Below, in pieces: positions 17,454-25,032 of a stretch of 64,000 nucleotides of DNA. Origin of the DNA: Rhodospirillales bacterium. GTDB taxonomy: Bacteria > Pseudomonadota > Alphaproteobacteria > ATCC43930 > CGMCC-115725. The first letter of the stretch is position 1, and each line of letters begins with the position of its first letter. Under the pieces are notes generated by a model, which searched no databases, was not told the DNA's origin, and saw only the letters and a program-made list of their open reading frames with translations. Position numbers and translations under genes: made by a program. The stretch spans positions 25,729-89,728 of the forward strand of contig JAQGIC010000103.1 of NCBI GenBank assembly GCA_028288725.1, written 5' to 3'.

Positions 17454-18080
17454 ATGCAGCGAATTCGCCACGGCGTTTTGGGCCTCGCGCTTGGGTTTAT
17501 GGTGATCGGCGGGACGGCGCGCGCCGCGGAGGTGGCGGGCGATGTGCTGACGCTGCGCGGCAATTGTCTGCTGAGCTCGTCCGGACAATCGACGGCCCTT
17601 GCCGTTGGCACGCCGGTTCATGTCGGCGACGTCATCGATGTCCCGGCGGACGGGCGATTGAAGCTGCACATGGCCGACGGCTCGGTGATCTCGGCTGCAT
17701 CGGGGACCCATCTCACGATCGAGCAATATGCCCCGGGCGCCAACGGGGCGCCCCGCGACGTGCGTCTCGGCCTGGCGGCGGGATTGCTGCGGGCGGTCGT
17801 GGCCGTCGCGGCCCAGCCCTCGACCTTCGAGGTCGAAACCGCCGTCGGGGTCGCCGCCGTTCGCTCCACGGACTGGTTCGTCGGGTCCGACAAGGCGGGA
17901 ACCCAGGTCGGGGTCCTGACCGGCATCGTGACGCTCTCGGACCGGGCCAAGCAGCACACGGTCAGCATTCCCGCTCGCTGGGGCGCCCGCATCCGGGGCG
18001 ACGGGCTGGCACCGACCCCACCGCGTCTGTGGAAGGACGCCGAATTCGCCGACGTGATCGGGCGCACCGATCAGCCCTAG
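17454..18080 (+). CDS. Secreted FecR-domain protein
   Basis: A 208-residue protein with a signal peptide (cleavage likely after ARA, about residue 23). A FecR-like beta-rich domain follows: VGDVIDVPADGRLKLHMADGS is characteristic, as is the later AVRSTDWFV. FecR-domain proteins outside iron regulation are often paired with CHASE2-containing cyclases or adhesins, and such a cyclase follows directly here. I infer that this periplasmic protein supplies or presents a signal to that CHASE2 domain. The stop codon TAG at 18078 opens a half-length palindromic repeat. Confidence 0.85.
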   Translation: MQRIRHGVLGLALGFMVIGGTARAAEVAGDVLTLRGNCLLSSSGQSTALAVGTPVHVGDVIDVPADGRLKLHMADGSVISAASGTHLTIEQYAPGANGAPRDVRLGLAAGLLRAVVAVAAQPSTFEVETAVGVAAVRSTDWFVGSDKAGTQVGVLTGIVTLSDRAKQHTVSIPARWGARIRGDGLAPTPPRLWKDAEFADVIGRTDQP

Positions 18081-18144
18081 AGAGCCTGATCCGATCAAAC
18101 CGCAGCGGTTTGATCGGTGAATCAGTCGCTAAATATCTGGTTTA
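18078..18144. repeat. Interspersed palindromic repeat, copy C (one hairpin, inverted)
   Basis: It is in the opposite orientation to copies A and B and has only the CCGATCAAACC/GGTTTGATCGG hairpin. It then runs through GTGAATCAGTCGCTAAATA and stops at GGTTTA. It supplies the stop of the FecR gene and overlaps the longest possible frame of the cyclase gene downstream. Confidence 0.8.
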
Positions 18145-18170
18145 AAACATTCCGGGGGAGACGCTATCCC

Positions 18171-20405
18171 GTGAGACGGCTGCCGCCCCCCTTGCGGGAT
18201 GCCTTCGTCGCTCTGTGCGTGGCGGGCTGCATCCTCGTCGCGATGCGGCTGGCCGCCCAGACCGACGTCGCGCGGATGCTGGAGACGACGTTGCTCGATA
18301 CGCGCTTCCGCGTGCGCGGTCCTGTGGTGCCGGGGCCGGAGACGGCGATCCTTCTCGCCGACGATGCCAGCCTCGCGGCGCTCGGCCGCTGGCCGCTGTC
18401 GCGTCACGTACTAGCCAATGCCGTGCGCGCACTCGATGCGGCCGGTGCGCGGATCATCGCCTTCGACATGCTGTTCCCGGAGACCGATACCACGCCGCCC
18501 CCGGGGTGGCGGGCGGCGCTCGGGCAGTGGGCCTCGGCCGAGGGGACCGTCAGGGACGCGGCCGCGACGGCGTTGGCGGGGCTCGCCGTCGACGATCCGG
18601 ACGGCGATCTGGCCTCGGCCATGCACGACTTCGGGCATGTCCTGCTGCCCGTGGCGCTCTCGCCGATCGGGCCTGAGGGCGACGAGCCGGACAGCCTGGC
18701 CGCGTCGGCATTCCAGAGTTTCGAGCGCAGCACGGCAAAGCCGTCCTTTCCGCTTCAACCGCGCAACGCGATGTTGCCGGTGGCGCCGCTTGCCGCCGCG
18801 GCCACCGCGCTCGGCCATGTCACCGTCACCTATGACGTGGACGGTCGCCTGCGCTATGCGTTCCTGTCCCTGCCCTATCAGGGCGATTTCCTGCCGTCGC
18901 TGTCGCTGCGCGCGGCCGCTCTCTGGCTGGAGCCCGACTGGTCCAAGACCGCGCTGGCCCCGGGCGAGGCGGTACGGATCGGCCCGGAAATCGTGCCGAC
19001 CGATGCGGCCGGGCGGATGGTCGTCAACTTCCGCGGGCCGCGCGGCACCTTCCCGACGTATTCCCTGATCGATCTGCTGAACGGGCGTGTTCCAGCCGAC
19101 GCGCTGCGCGGCCGGATCGTGCTGATGGGCGCATCCTTTACCGGCAACGAGGATACCAATCCCTCGCCCTTCGGCCGCAAATTGCTGCCGGGCATCGAGT
19201 TCCACGCGAACGTCATCGATTCGATCCTGCATCGCGATTTCATTCGCCAGCTCGACCCGGGCGCCGTCGGACTCTTGCTGGCGGCGACGCTCCTGGCCGT
19301 CGGGGTCGCGGCGGCCGCGGCATCGCTGCTGCCGACCTGGTTCGGCGGCATCGTGGCGCTGCTGCCGGCGGCGGGCTTTGCCGTCCTGGCCCAGATCGCC
19401 TTCAATCGCGGGTATTGGATCCCGGCGACGGGTGCGCTGGCAGCGCTCGCCGGCGGCGGCCTGAGCGTGATCCTGTTCCGCTATCTGATGGTCGATCGCG
19501 AAGGGCGCCGGGTGAAATCCGCCTTCCGCCGCTATCTTGCGCCCGCCCTGGTCAATCGCATCGCGGCCAATCCCGAGCGGCTGCGGCTCGGCGGCGAGAA
19601 GCGCACGCTGACCTTGATGTTCTGCGACATCCGGGGATTTTCCGGCGTTTCCGAGGGCTTTCGCGAGGATCCGCAGGGCCTGACCCGCCTGATCAACCGC
19701 TTTCTCACTCCCATGACGGACATTATCCTGGCCCGGCAAGGCACCATCGACAAATATATGGGCGACTGCATCATGGCGTTCTGGAACGCTCCGCTGGACG
19801 ATGCGGGCCACGCCGCCCATGCCTGCGACAGCGCGCTGGCGATGTTCACGGCGCTGGACCGGCTGAACGACGCGCTCGACCGCGAGGGGACCGCCCCGCT
19901 GAAGATCGGCATCGGTCTCAATACCGGGGCCTGCGTGGTCGGTAATATGGGCTCGGAGCAACGTTTCGACTATTCTGTGCTGGGCGATGCCGTCAACCTC
20001 GCTTCGCGCCTGGAGGGGCAGTCCAAGACCTATGGGGTCGGCGTCGTCGTGGGCGAGGATACGAGAGCATCCGCCGCCGACCATGCCATGCTCGAAATCG
20101 ACCGCATCATCGTCAAGGGCAAGGCCGAGGCCGTGTCGATCTTCGCGCTGCTGGGCGCACCCGACCTCGCGCGGTCCGAGATCTTCCAAGCCCTCGAAGG
20201 CCCCCATGCCGCGATGCTCGCCAGCTATCGCCGACGCGACTGGGACGGCGCGATGGTGGCCCTGGCGCAATGCCGGGACCTGATGACCAGGCTGCCGACC
20301 GGGCTCGGTGGCCTGTACGACCTCTATGCGGCACGTGTCGAGGCGTTTCGCCAAAACCCACCGCCGCCGGATTGGGACGGCGTCTACATCGCGCTCTCGA
20401 AATAA
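18171..20405 (+). CDS. CHASE2-domain adenylate/guanylate cyclase
   Basis: A membrane receptor cyclase of 744 residues. An N-terminal helix precedes an extracytoplasmic CHASE2 domain (about 30-355, LLDTRFRVRGP at its start). A group of about three membrane helices and a class III cyclase domain (about 475-640) follow. Catalytic features are intact: FCDIRGFSG, GDCIMAFWN and GDAVNLASRLEG with the Asn/Arg pair. The open frame extends to a GTG at 18117, but that N-terminus (MNQSLNIWF) is encoded by the palindromic repeat and reappears in other copies. I therefore prefer GTG 18171, with GGGGGAG 10 nt upstream. cAMP is the probable product. Confidence 0.9.
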   Translation: MRRLPPPLRDAFVALCVAGCILVAMRLAAQTDVARMLETTLLDTRFRVRGPVVPGPETAILLADDASLAALGRWPLSRHVLANAVRALDAAGARIIAFDMLFPETDTTPPPGWRAALGQWASAEGTVRDAAATALAGLAVDDPDGDLASAMHDFGHVLLPVALSPIGPEGDEPDSLAASAFQSFERSTAKPSFPLQPRNAMLPVAPLAAAATALGHVTVTYDVDGRLRYAFLSLPYQGDFLPSLSLRAAALWLEPDWSKTALAPGEAVRIGPEIVPTDAAGRMVVNFRGPRGTFPTYSLIDLLNGRVPADALRGRIVLMGASFTGNEDTNPSPFGRKLLPGIEFHANVIDSILHRDFIRQLDPGAVGLLLAATLLAVGVAAAAASLLPTWFGGIVALLPAAGFAVLAQIAFNRGYWIPATGALAALAGGGLSVILFRYLMVDREGRRVKSAFRRYLAPALVNRIAANPERLRLGGEKRTLTLMFCDIRGFSGVSEGFREDPQGLTRLINRFLTPMTDIILARQGTIDKYMGDCIMAFWNAPLDDAGHAAHACDSALAMFTALDRLNDALDREGTAPLKIGIGLNTGACVVGNMGSEQRFDYSVLGDAVNLASRLEGQSKTYGVGVVVGEDTRASAADHAMLEIDRIIVKGKAEAVSIFALLGAPDLARSEIFQALEGPHAAMLASYRRRDWDGAMVALAQCRDLMTRLPTGLGGLYDLYAARVEAFRQNPPPPDWDGVYIALSK

Positions 20406-20421
20406 CTGGGGGAAGATCGCC

Positions 20422-21294
20422 ATGCGCAGCGGATGGTTTATCGTCACGGGTGCGGCATTGCTGGGCTTGGCGATGCCGCCGTTTGCCCTGGCCTATACCT
20501 CGGCGGGCGATCGGATCTTTCCGGCGACCCTTCTGCTGCCGCAGATCGCGCCCACGGACGAGGCGTATCTGACCGGCACGACACAGCCGGTCGCCGGCGG
20601 ACGGAACTCCGGCCTGACGGCCAACTACGCCAAGACCATCACCCCCCAACTCGCCATCGACCTCGCCGGCGGCTACAACTGGGCCAGTCCCACCACCGGG
20701 CCGGAACAAAGCGGGTGGCAGAACACGGCGGTGTCGGCCACCTGGGAGATCTGGGACAGCCCGGGCGACGAGTTTCTGGTCTCGACCAGTCTGGAGCGCG
20801 AGTTCGGCGCGACCGGAACCGTGCACGCCGGCGCCAATTCCAGAGGGGCCACGACGGGCTTTCTGTTCTTCGGCAAGGGCTTCGGCACCGCCGCCTCCGA
20901 CATCGTCAAGCCATTCGCCATCGCCGGCGCGCTCGGCTATCAGCTGGGCGATACCTCCGGCCGTCCTGATGTTCTGCAGGCCGGCGTGGTGCTCGAATAT
21001 TCCCTGCCCTATTTCGCCGCGGCGGTCAGCGATCGGGCGCTGCCGGACTGGGTGGCCAAGCTTACCCCGATGCTGGAAGTCTGGACGACGACACCGGTAC
21101 AGCACCGCACCGGGGCCGCGACCACCGTGCTGTTCGGGCCGGGCTTGGGCTATGCGTCCGAAGGCTGGGAGATCGGCGTCGAGGCGCTATTGCCCGCGAC
21201 CCGCGGCACGGGACAAGGCGCCGGTGCGACGCTGCAGCTGCATCTGGCGCTCGACTATCTGACGCCGGGGCTGCTGGGCCGCCCGATTTTCTGA
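20422..21294 (+). CDS. Predicted outer-membrane beta-barrel protein
   Basis: A 290-residue protein with a signal peptide (about residues 1-25, ending ALAY). Alternating amphipathic strands follow, with repeated aromatic-Gly patterns and a C-terminal aromatic residue (GRPIF), as in outer-membrane barrels. I do not recognise a specific family, and a transporter-like or porin-like role is only inference. The start at 20422 has GGGGAAG upstream. It follows the cyclase gene by 16 bp and so may be co-transcribed with it. It ends at a perfect bidirectional terminator. Confidence 0.65.
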   Translation: MRSGWFIVTGAALLGLAMPPFALAYTSAGDRIFPATLLLPQIAPTDEAYLTGTTQPVAGGRNSGLTANYAKTITPQLAIDLAGGYNWASPTTGPEQSGWQNTAVSATWEIWDSPGDEFLVSTSLEREFGATGTVHAGANSRGATTGFLFFGKGFGTAASDIVKPFAIAGALGYQLGDTSGRPDVLQAGVVLEYSLPYFAAAVSDRALPDWVAKLTPMLEVWTTTPVQHRTGAATTVLFGPGLGYASEGWEIGVEALLPATRGTGQGAGATLQLHLALDYLTPGLLGRPIF

Positions 21295-21306
21295 GTCCGA
21301 CATGGA

Positions 21307-21338
21307 AAACGGGCGTCCGGTTGCCCGGACGCCCGTTT
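21307..21338. terminator. Bidirectional terminator
   Basis: AAACGGGCGTCCGG, loop TTGC, CCGGACGCCCGTTT: a perfect 14-bp stem with A-rich and T-rich flanks. It is placed between the convergent genes ending at 21294 and 21364. Confidence 0.85.
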
Positions 21339-21363
21339 CAACGGATGGATCCGTCGTCGGCGA

Positions 21364-22137
21364 TTACTGCTCGACGAACGCCTTCTCGATGACGAAATGG
21401 CCCGGCGTCGAGCTGGAACCCTCGACGAAACCCTTGTCCTCGAGGATCTTCTGCGTGTCCTTGAGCATGCCCGGGCTGCCGCACAGCATGATCCGGTCGT
21501 GCAGGACGTCGAACGACGGCAGGCCCAGGTCGCTGAACAGCTTGCCGGATTGGATGAGATCGGTGATGCGGCCGGTGTTGCGGAACTGGTCGCGCGTCAC
21601 GGTCGGATAATAGACCAGCTTGTCCCGCACCATGTCGCCGAAGAATTCGTTGTTCGGCAGCTCGTCGGTGATCAGGTCCTGATAGGCCAGCTCCGCCACA
21701 TAGCGGCAGCCATGGACCAGCACGACCCGCTCGTAGCGCTCGTAGACGTCCGGGTCCTTGATCACGCCCAGGAACGGCGCGAGGCCGGTGCCGGTCGACA
21801 GCAGATACAGCGTCTTGCCCGGCAGCAGATTGTCGAGCAGCAGCGTGCCGACCGGCTTGCGGCCGACCAGGATCTCGTCGCCGACCTTCAGATGCTGCAG
21901 GCGCGAGGTCAGCGGGCCGTTGGCGACCTTGATGCTGAAGAACTCGAGGTTTTCCTCGTGGTTGGCACTGACGAGGCTATAGGCGCGCAGCAGCGGGCGA
22001 CCGTCGATTTCGAGGCCCATCATGGTGAACTGACCATTCTGGAACCGGAAGGACGGGTCCCGGGTCGCCTTGAAGCTGAACAAGGTGTCGGTCCAGTGAC
22101 GCACTTCGAGGACGCGCTGCTTCTGCAGATTGCTCAT
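21364..22137 (-). CDS. fpr: Ferredoxin-NADP reductase
   Basis: A 257-residue bacterial-type FAD enzyme, the standard length for Fpr. The FAD-binding region reads RAYSLVSANHEENLEFFSIKV and the NADP-binding region STGTGLAPFLGVIKDP. The C-terminal segment has LCGSPGMLKDT. It moves electrons between NADPH and ferredoxin or flavodoxin, often in oxidative-stress defence. The start at 22137 (MSNLQKQRVLEV) gives the family length; the open frame upstream to 22269 is not conserved in type. It stands alone between a terminator and the LysR gene. Confidence 0.93.
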   Translation of the reverse strand: MSNLQKQRVLEVRHWTDTLFSFKATRDPSFRFQNGQFTMMGLEIDGRPLLRAYSLVSANHEENLEFFSIKVANGPLTSRLQHLKVGDEILVGRKPVGTLLLDNLLPGKTLYLLSTGTGLAPFLGVIKDPDVYERYERVVLVHGCRYVAELAYQDLITDELPNNEFFGDMVRDKLVYYPTVTRDQFRNTGRITDLIQSGKLFSDLGLPSFDVLHDRIMLCGSPGMLKDTQKILEDKGFVEGSSSTPGHFVIEKAFVEQ

Positions 22138-22278
22138 ATCGTGGCCGAACTCGCGATAAAGGGTCGTCAGACTGCCGTACGAGGGCAAATGGTCAATTAC
22201 ATTGCAGCGCAGCATAAGGCAAGTCTTGGCAGACCCGCATTTTTGCAGGTCTGGTTTGTTTGCATACAAACGATAGCT

Positions 22279-23190
22279 CTATCGGTCCCAGACCGCCGGG
22301 CGGCCGAAGCCGGCTTCGATATGGTCGAGAAACACCCGGACCTTGGGCGACAGGATCTTCTTCGGCGGATAGACGCCCCAGATCGCCCGATCGCCTGGCG
22401 CCAGGCCGGCGGTCCAGCCGGGCAGCAGGGGGACCAGTCGCCCGCTTCGCAGCACTTCGCCCACCAGCCACGTCGGCAGCAGGGCCACCCCGAGCCCGGC
22501 CAGCGCCACATCGAGCAGCGCCTCGCTGTCGTTCGCCTTGAACGTCCCTTTGATCGCGACCTCGACCCGCTCGGCACCCCGTTCGAAGAACCAACGGTCC
22601 GCGGGCTGCAGCGCGAAACCCAGACAATTCTCACCGGCGATATCCGGCGGATGGGCTGGCGCCGCACGGCCGGCCAGATAGGCCGGGCTGGCGCACAGCA
22701 CCCGGCGATGGGGCGCCAGCTTCTTCGCGACCAGGGCCGAATCCGGCAGCGCGCCAATCCGGATCGCCACGTCGGCACCCGCCTCGATCAGATTGACCGT
22801 CGCATCGGTCAGGGTCGCCTCGATCCGGATGTCGGGATAGGCCTTTAGGAAGCCGGGCAGCAGCGGCACGACATGGCGGCGGCCGAACGCACCCGGCAGG
22901 TTGAGCTTCAGCAAGCCCTGCGGCCGGCCGTTCAGCGCAGCGGTCTGCTGGCGCGCATCCTCGACCTCGACCAGGATGCGGACCGCGCGCTCATAGAAAT
23001 CGCCGCCGGCCTCGGTCGGGTTCAGCCGCCGGGTCGAGCGGTTGAACAAGGCCACGCCCAGATCGGCCTCCAGCGCCGCCACGGCGCGCGAGACGGACGA
23101 GACCTTGGCGCCGCAATCGGCCGCCGCTTTGGAGAAGCTACCGAGTTCATGGGCCCGCACGAACAAGCGTATCGCCGCCAGATAATCCAT
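22279..23190 (-). CDS. LysR family transcriptional regulator
   Basis: A 303-residue LysR protein. The N-terminal winged helix-turn-helix (AIRLFVRAHELGSFSKAAAD, VSSVSRAVAALEADLGVALF) is followed by a two-lobed effector domain. The start at 23190 (MDYLAAIRLF) has a GGGGGCAGGG purine run upstream. It is divergent from the cidA/lrgB-type genes, a common arrangement for a CidR-like regulator of murein hydrolase or holin-like genes. The effector domain resembles aromatic-acid-type regulators of the Crp-group in sequence style, so the assignment to CidR is from context only. Confidence 0.88.
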   Translation of the reverse strand: MDYLAAIRLFVRAHELGSFSKAAADCGAKVSSVSRAVAALEADLGVALFNRSTRRLNPTEAGGDFYERAVRILVEVEDARQQTAALNGRPQGLLKLNLPGAFGRRHVVPLLPGFLKAYPDIRIEATLTDATVNLIEAGADVAIRIGALPDSALVAKKLAPHRRVLCASPAYLAGRAAPAHPPDIAGENCLGFALQPADRWFFERGAERVEVAIKGTFKANDSEALLDVALAGLGVALLPTWLVGEVLRSGRLVPLLPGWTAGLAPGDRAIWGVYPPKKILSPKVRVFLDHIEAGFGRPAVWDR

Positions 23191-23203
23191 CGACCCTGCC
23201 CCC

Positions 23204-23287
23204 TTTCGCAAAAATCAATTGCCGAATAGGGCCATTCCGGCGCGACGACCCGGGATCTATATCCATTATTGTTGCCTATTTCGCAAA
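23204..23287. promoter_or_regulatory. Candidate LysR binding region
   Basis: Two copies of TTTCGCAAA (23204-23212 and 23279-23287) and an imperfect inverted pair TTGCCGAATAGG (23219-23230) / CCTATTTCGCAA (23275-23286) lie between the divergent lysR and cidA-like genes. Confidence 0.35.
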
Positions 23288-23301
23288 TGTTGGCCGGAGC
23301 C

Positions 23302-23688
23302 ATGCTGAAAGCCTTGTCGATTCTGATTGCGGCGCAGCTGATCGGTACCGGGCTGCAGATATCCTGTCACCTGCCGCTGCCCGGGCCGGTGATCGGCCTA
23401 TTCCTGCTGGCGCTGCTGCTGGCGACCCGGCCCGTCTGGCAGACGCCGGGCCTGGACCGGGTCGCGGGCGGTCTGCTGCGGCATATGGGCCTGCTGTTCG
23501 TGCCGGCCGGCGTCGGCCTGATCGATCATCTGGACCTGGTCCGTGCCCAGACCCTGCCGCTCGTCGTCGGCCTGGTCGGCTCCACCCTGCTGACGCTGGT
23601 CGCGACCGCGCTGATCATGGAATGGCACGGCAAAATCTCCATCCGCATGCCGGAAGGGCTCCATGTCCGCCGCCGCGCTGCCCGCTGA
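23302..23688 (+). CDS. CidA/LrgA family holin-like membrane protein
   Basis: A 128-residue protein with four hydrophobic segments. The family signature GLQISCHLPLPGPVIGLFLL precedes a second block, MGLLFVPAGVGLID. CidA/LrgA proteins form membrane oligomers thought to affect murein hydrolase activity, cell lysis or the export of small metabolites. The start is uncertain: ATG 23302, ATG 23287 and TTG 23269 are in frame and none has a well-spaced ribosome site. It overlaps the LrgB gene by 26 bp, so the two are co-translated partners. Confidence 0.85.
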   Translation: MLKALSILIAAQLIGTGLQISCHLPLPGPVIGLFLLALLLATRPVWQTPGLDRVAGGLLRHMGLLFVPAGVGLIDHLDLVRAQTLPLVVGLVGSTLLTLVATALIMEWHGKISIRMPEGLHVRRRAAR

Positions 23689-24391
23689 ACTCTGGCACGG
23701 GCTCGCCGCCAGCCCGCTGTTCTGGCCCGGCGCGACGCTGGCCGCCTATGGCGCCGGCACCGCCGTGCAGGCGCGGCTGGGCGGCTTGGCCCTGGCCAAT
23801 CCCGTGCTGATCGCGATCCTGCTGTTGGGCGCCCTGCTGAAGGCGACCGGCACGCCTTATGCGGACTATTTCGCGGGCGCGATGCCGATCCATCTGCTGC
23901 TGGGTCCCGCGACGGTGGCGCTGGCAGTGCCGTTGGTCGCGGCCTTGCCGCTGCTGCGCCGCAGCCTATCCGGCATCCTGCTCGCGATGATGGCGGGCGC
24001 CATCCTGTCCGCTGCCAGCGGCCTCCTGCTGGTCAAGGCGTTCGGCGGCTCGACCGGGCTTGCCCTGTCGATGGCACCCAAGGCCGTGACCACGCCGATC
24101 GCCATGGCATTGTCCGAGACCCTGGGCGGCCTGCCCCCCGTCACCGCCTCGCTGGCGATCGCCGGCGGCATCCTGGTCGCGATCGCGTCGAAGCCGATCC
24201 TGACGCTGTGTCGGGTGCGGGACTGGCGCGCCCATGGCCTCGCCGCCGGCACTGCCGGCAGCGGCGTCGGAGCCGCCCATGCCGTCCGCCTGCACCAGAC
24301 GGCCGGCGCCTTCGCCGGCCTGGCCGTCGGGCTCAACGGGCTGGCAACGTCCCTGCTGGTCGGTCCAATCGCCCGGCTCTGCGGCTTCTAG
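23663..24391 (+). CDS. LrgB family membrane protein
   Basis: A 242-residue integral membrane protein with multiple hydrophobic helices, the usual partner of CidA/LrgA. Family segments include KAVTTPIAMALSETLGGLP and GTAGSGVGAAHAVRL, the latter near the C-terminus. In plants and bacteria related proteins act in metabolite (glycolate or acetate) transport or in control of lysis. Its TAG stop (24389-24391) is the first TAG of repeat copy D. Confidence 0.9.
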   Translation: MSAAALPAELWHGLAASPLFWPGATLAAYGAGTAVQARLGGLALANPVLIAILLLGALLKATGTPYADYFAGAMPIHLLLGPATVALAVPLVAALPLLRRSLSGILLAMMAGAILSAASGLLLVKAFGGSTGLALSMAPKAVTTPIAMALSETLGGLPPVTASLAIAGGILVAIASKPILTLCRVRDWRAHGLAAGTAGSGVGAAHAVRLHQTAGAFAGLAVGLNGLATSLLVGPIARLCGF

Positions 24392-24453
24392 AGCACGATG
24401 ATATGAGGCCCAATCGGCCTCATACCTGAATCGCCCTCTAAATCAGTCTCTAG
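24389..24453. repeat. Interspersed palindromic repeat, copy D (one hairpin plus terminus)
   Basis: It retains the ATGAGGCC/GGCCTCAT hairpin, then skips directly from CTCTAAA to TCAGTCTCTAG, so hairpin 2 has been deleted. It lies between convergent genes. Its left end supplies the LrgB stop and its right end the PqiC stop. Confidence 0.82.
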
Positions 24454-25022
24454 CGCAGCTGCGGAACCATCCGGTCGGCGAGGAGGCCGAGCGCCGTGCT
24501 CATGGCCGTGACGGTGCCGTCGATATCGGCGTCGGCCGGCACCTCGATCCGCTCCTCATGCCGGGCCAGCACCTGGTCCGGGCCGTCGCCCAGCAGGGTC
24601 CAGCGGGCGACGAGCGTCACCGGGCCCGGCGTGGCGCCCTCGAACCGCTCGAGCACCACATCGATCCGGTGCAGCAGGCGGGGCGGCGCCGGATCGTCCT
24701 GGCGCACCGTGGCGCCCGCGGCCAGGCGCAGCGCCAGGTCGGACGCGAGCGCGCCGCGCGCCAGCTCGTCGAGCGGGCCGGCCCAGCGATCGTCATCGGC
24801 CAGGTCGAGCCGGCCCGGCCCGGCCCGCCGTACGATCTGCGGCCGGTCGAGTTCGGGCGGCACGACCACGCTGTCGACGCGCACCGGCGCCGGCAGCAGG
24901 CGTTGCGCCACGGGGCTCGCGGGGGCGACCGGGTCGAGCGTATGGAAGCGGGTCGGCGCGCTGGCACAAGCGGCGAGCAGCGCCGACAGGCCGATGGCGA
25001 CGAGTATGCGGCGGGCGTGCAT
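24450..25022 (-). CDS. pqiC: PqiC-like outer-membrane lipoprotein
   Basis: A 190-residue lipoprotein of the ABC-transport-auxiliary (PqiC) family. A lipobox (LLAACAS, Cys at about residue 19) follows the signal segment. Conserved family segments include VRVDSVVVPPELDRPQIV and DDRWAGPLDELARGALASDL. PqiC binds the C-terminal end of PqiB at the outer membrane. It is the last gene of pqiABC, with a 10-bp gap after pqiB. Its TAG stop comes from the right end of repeat copy D. Confidence 0.85.
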   Translation of the reverse strand: MHARRILVAIGLSALLAACASAPTRFHTLDPVAPASPVAQRLLPAPVRVDSVVVPPELDRPQIVRRAGPGRLDLADDDRWAGPLDELARGALASDLALRLAAGATVRQDDPAPPRLLHRIDVVLERFEGATPGPVTLVARWTLLGDGPDQVLARHEERIEVPADADIDGTVTAMSTALGLLADRMVPQLR

Positions 25023-25032
25023 CTTCCCTCTC

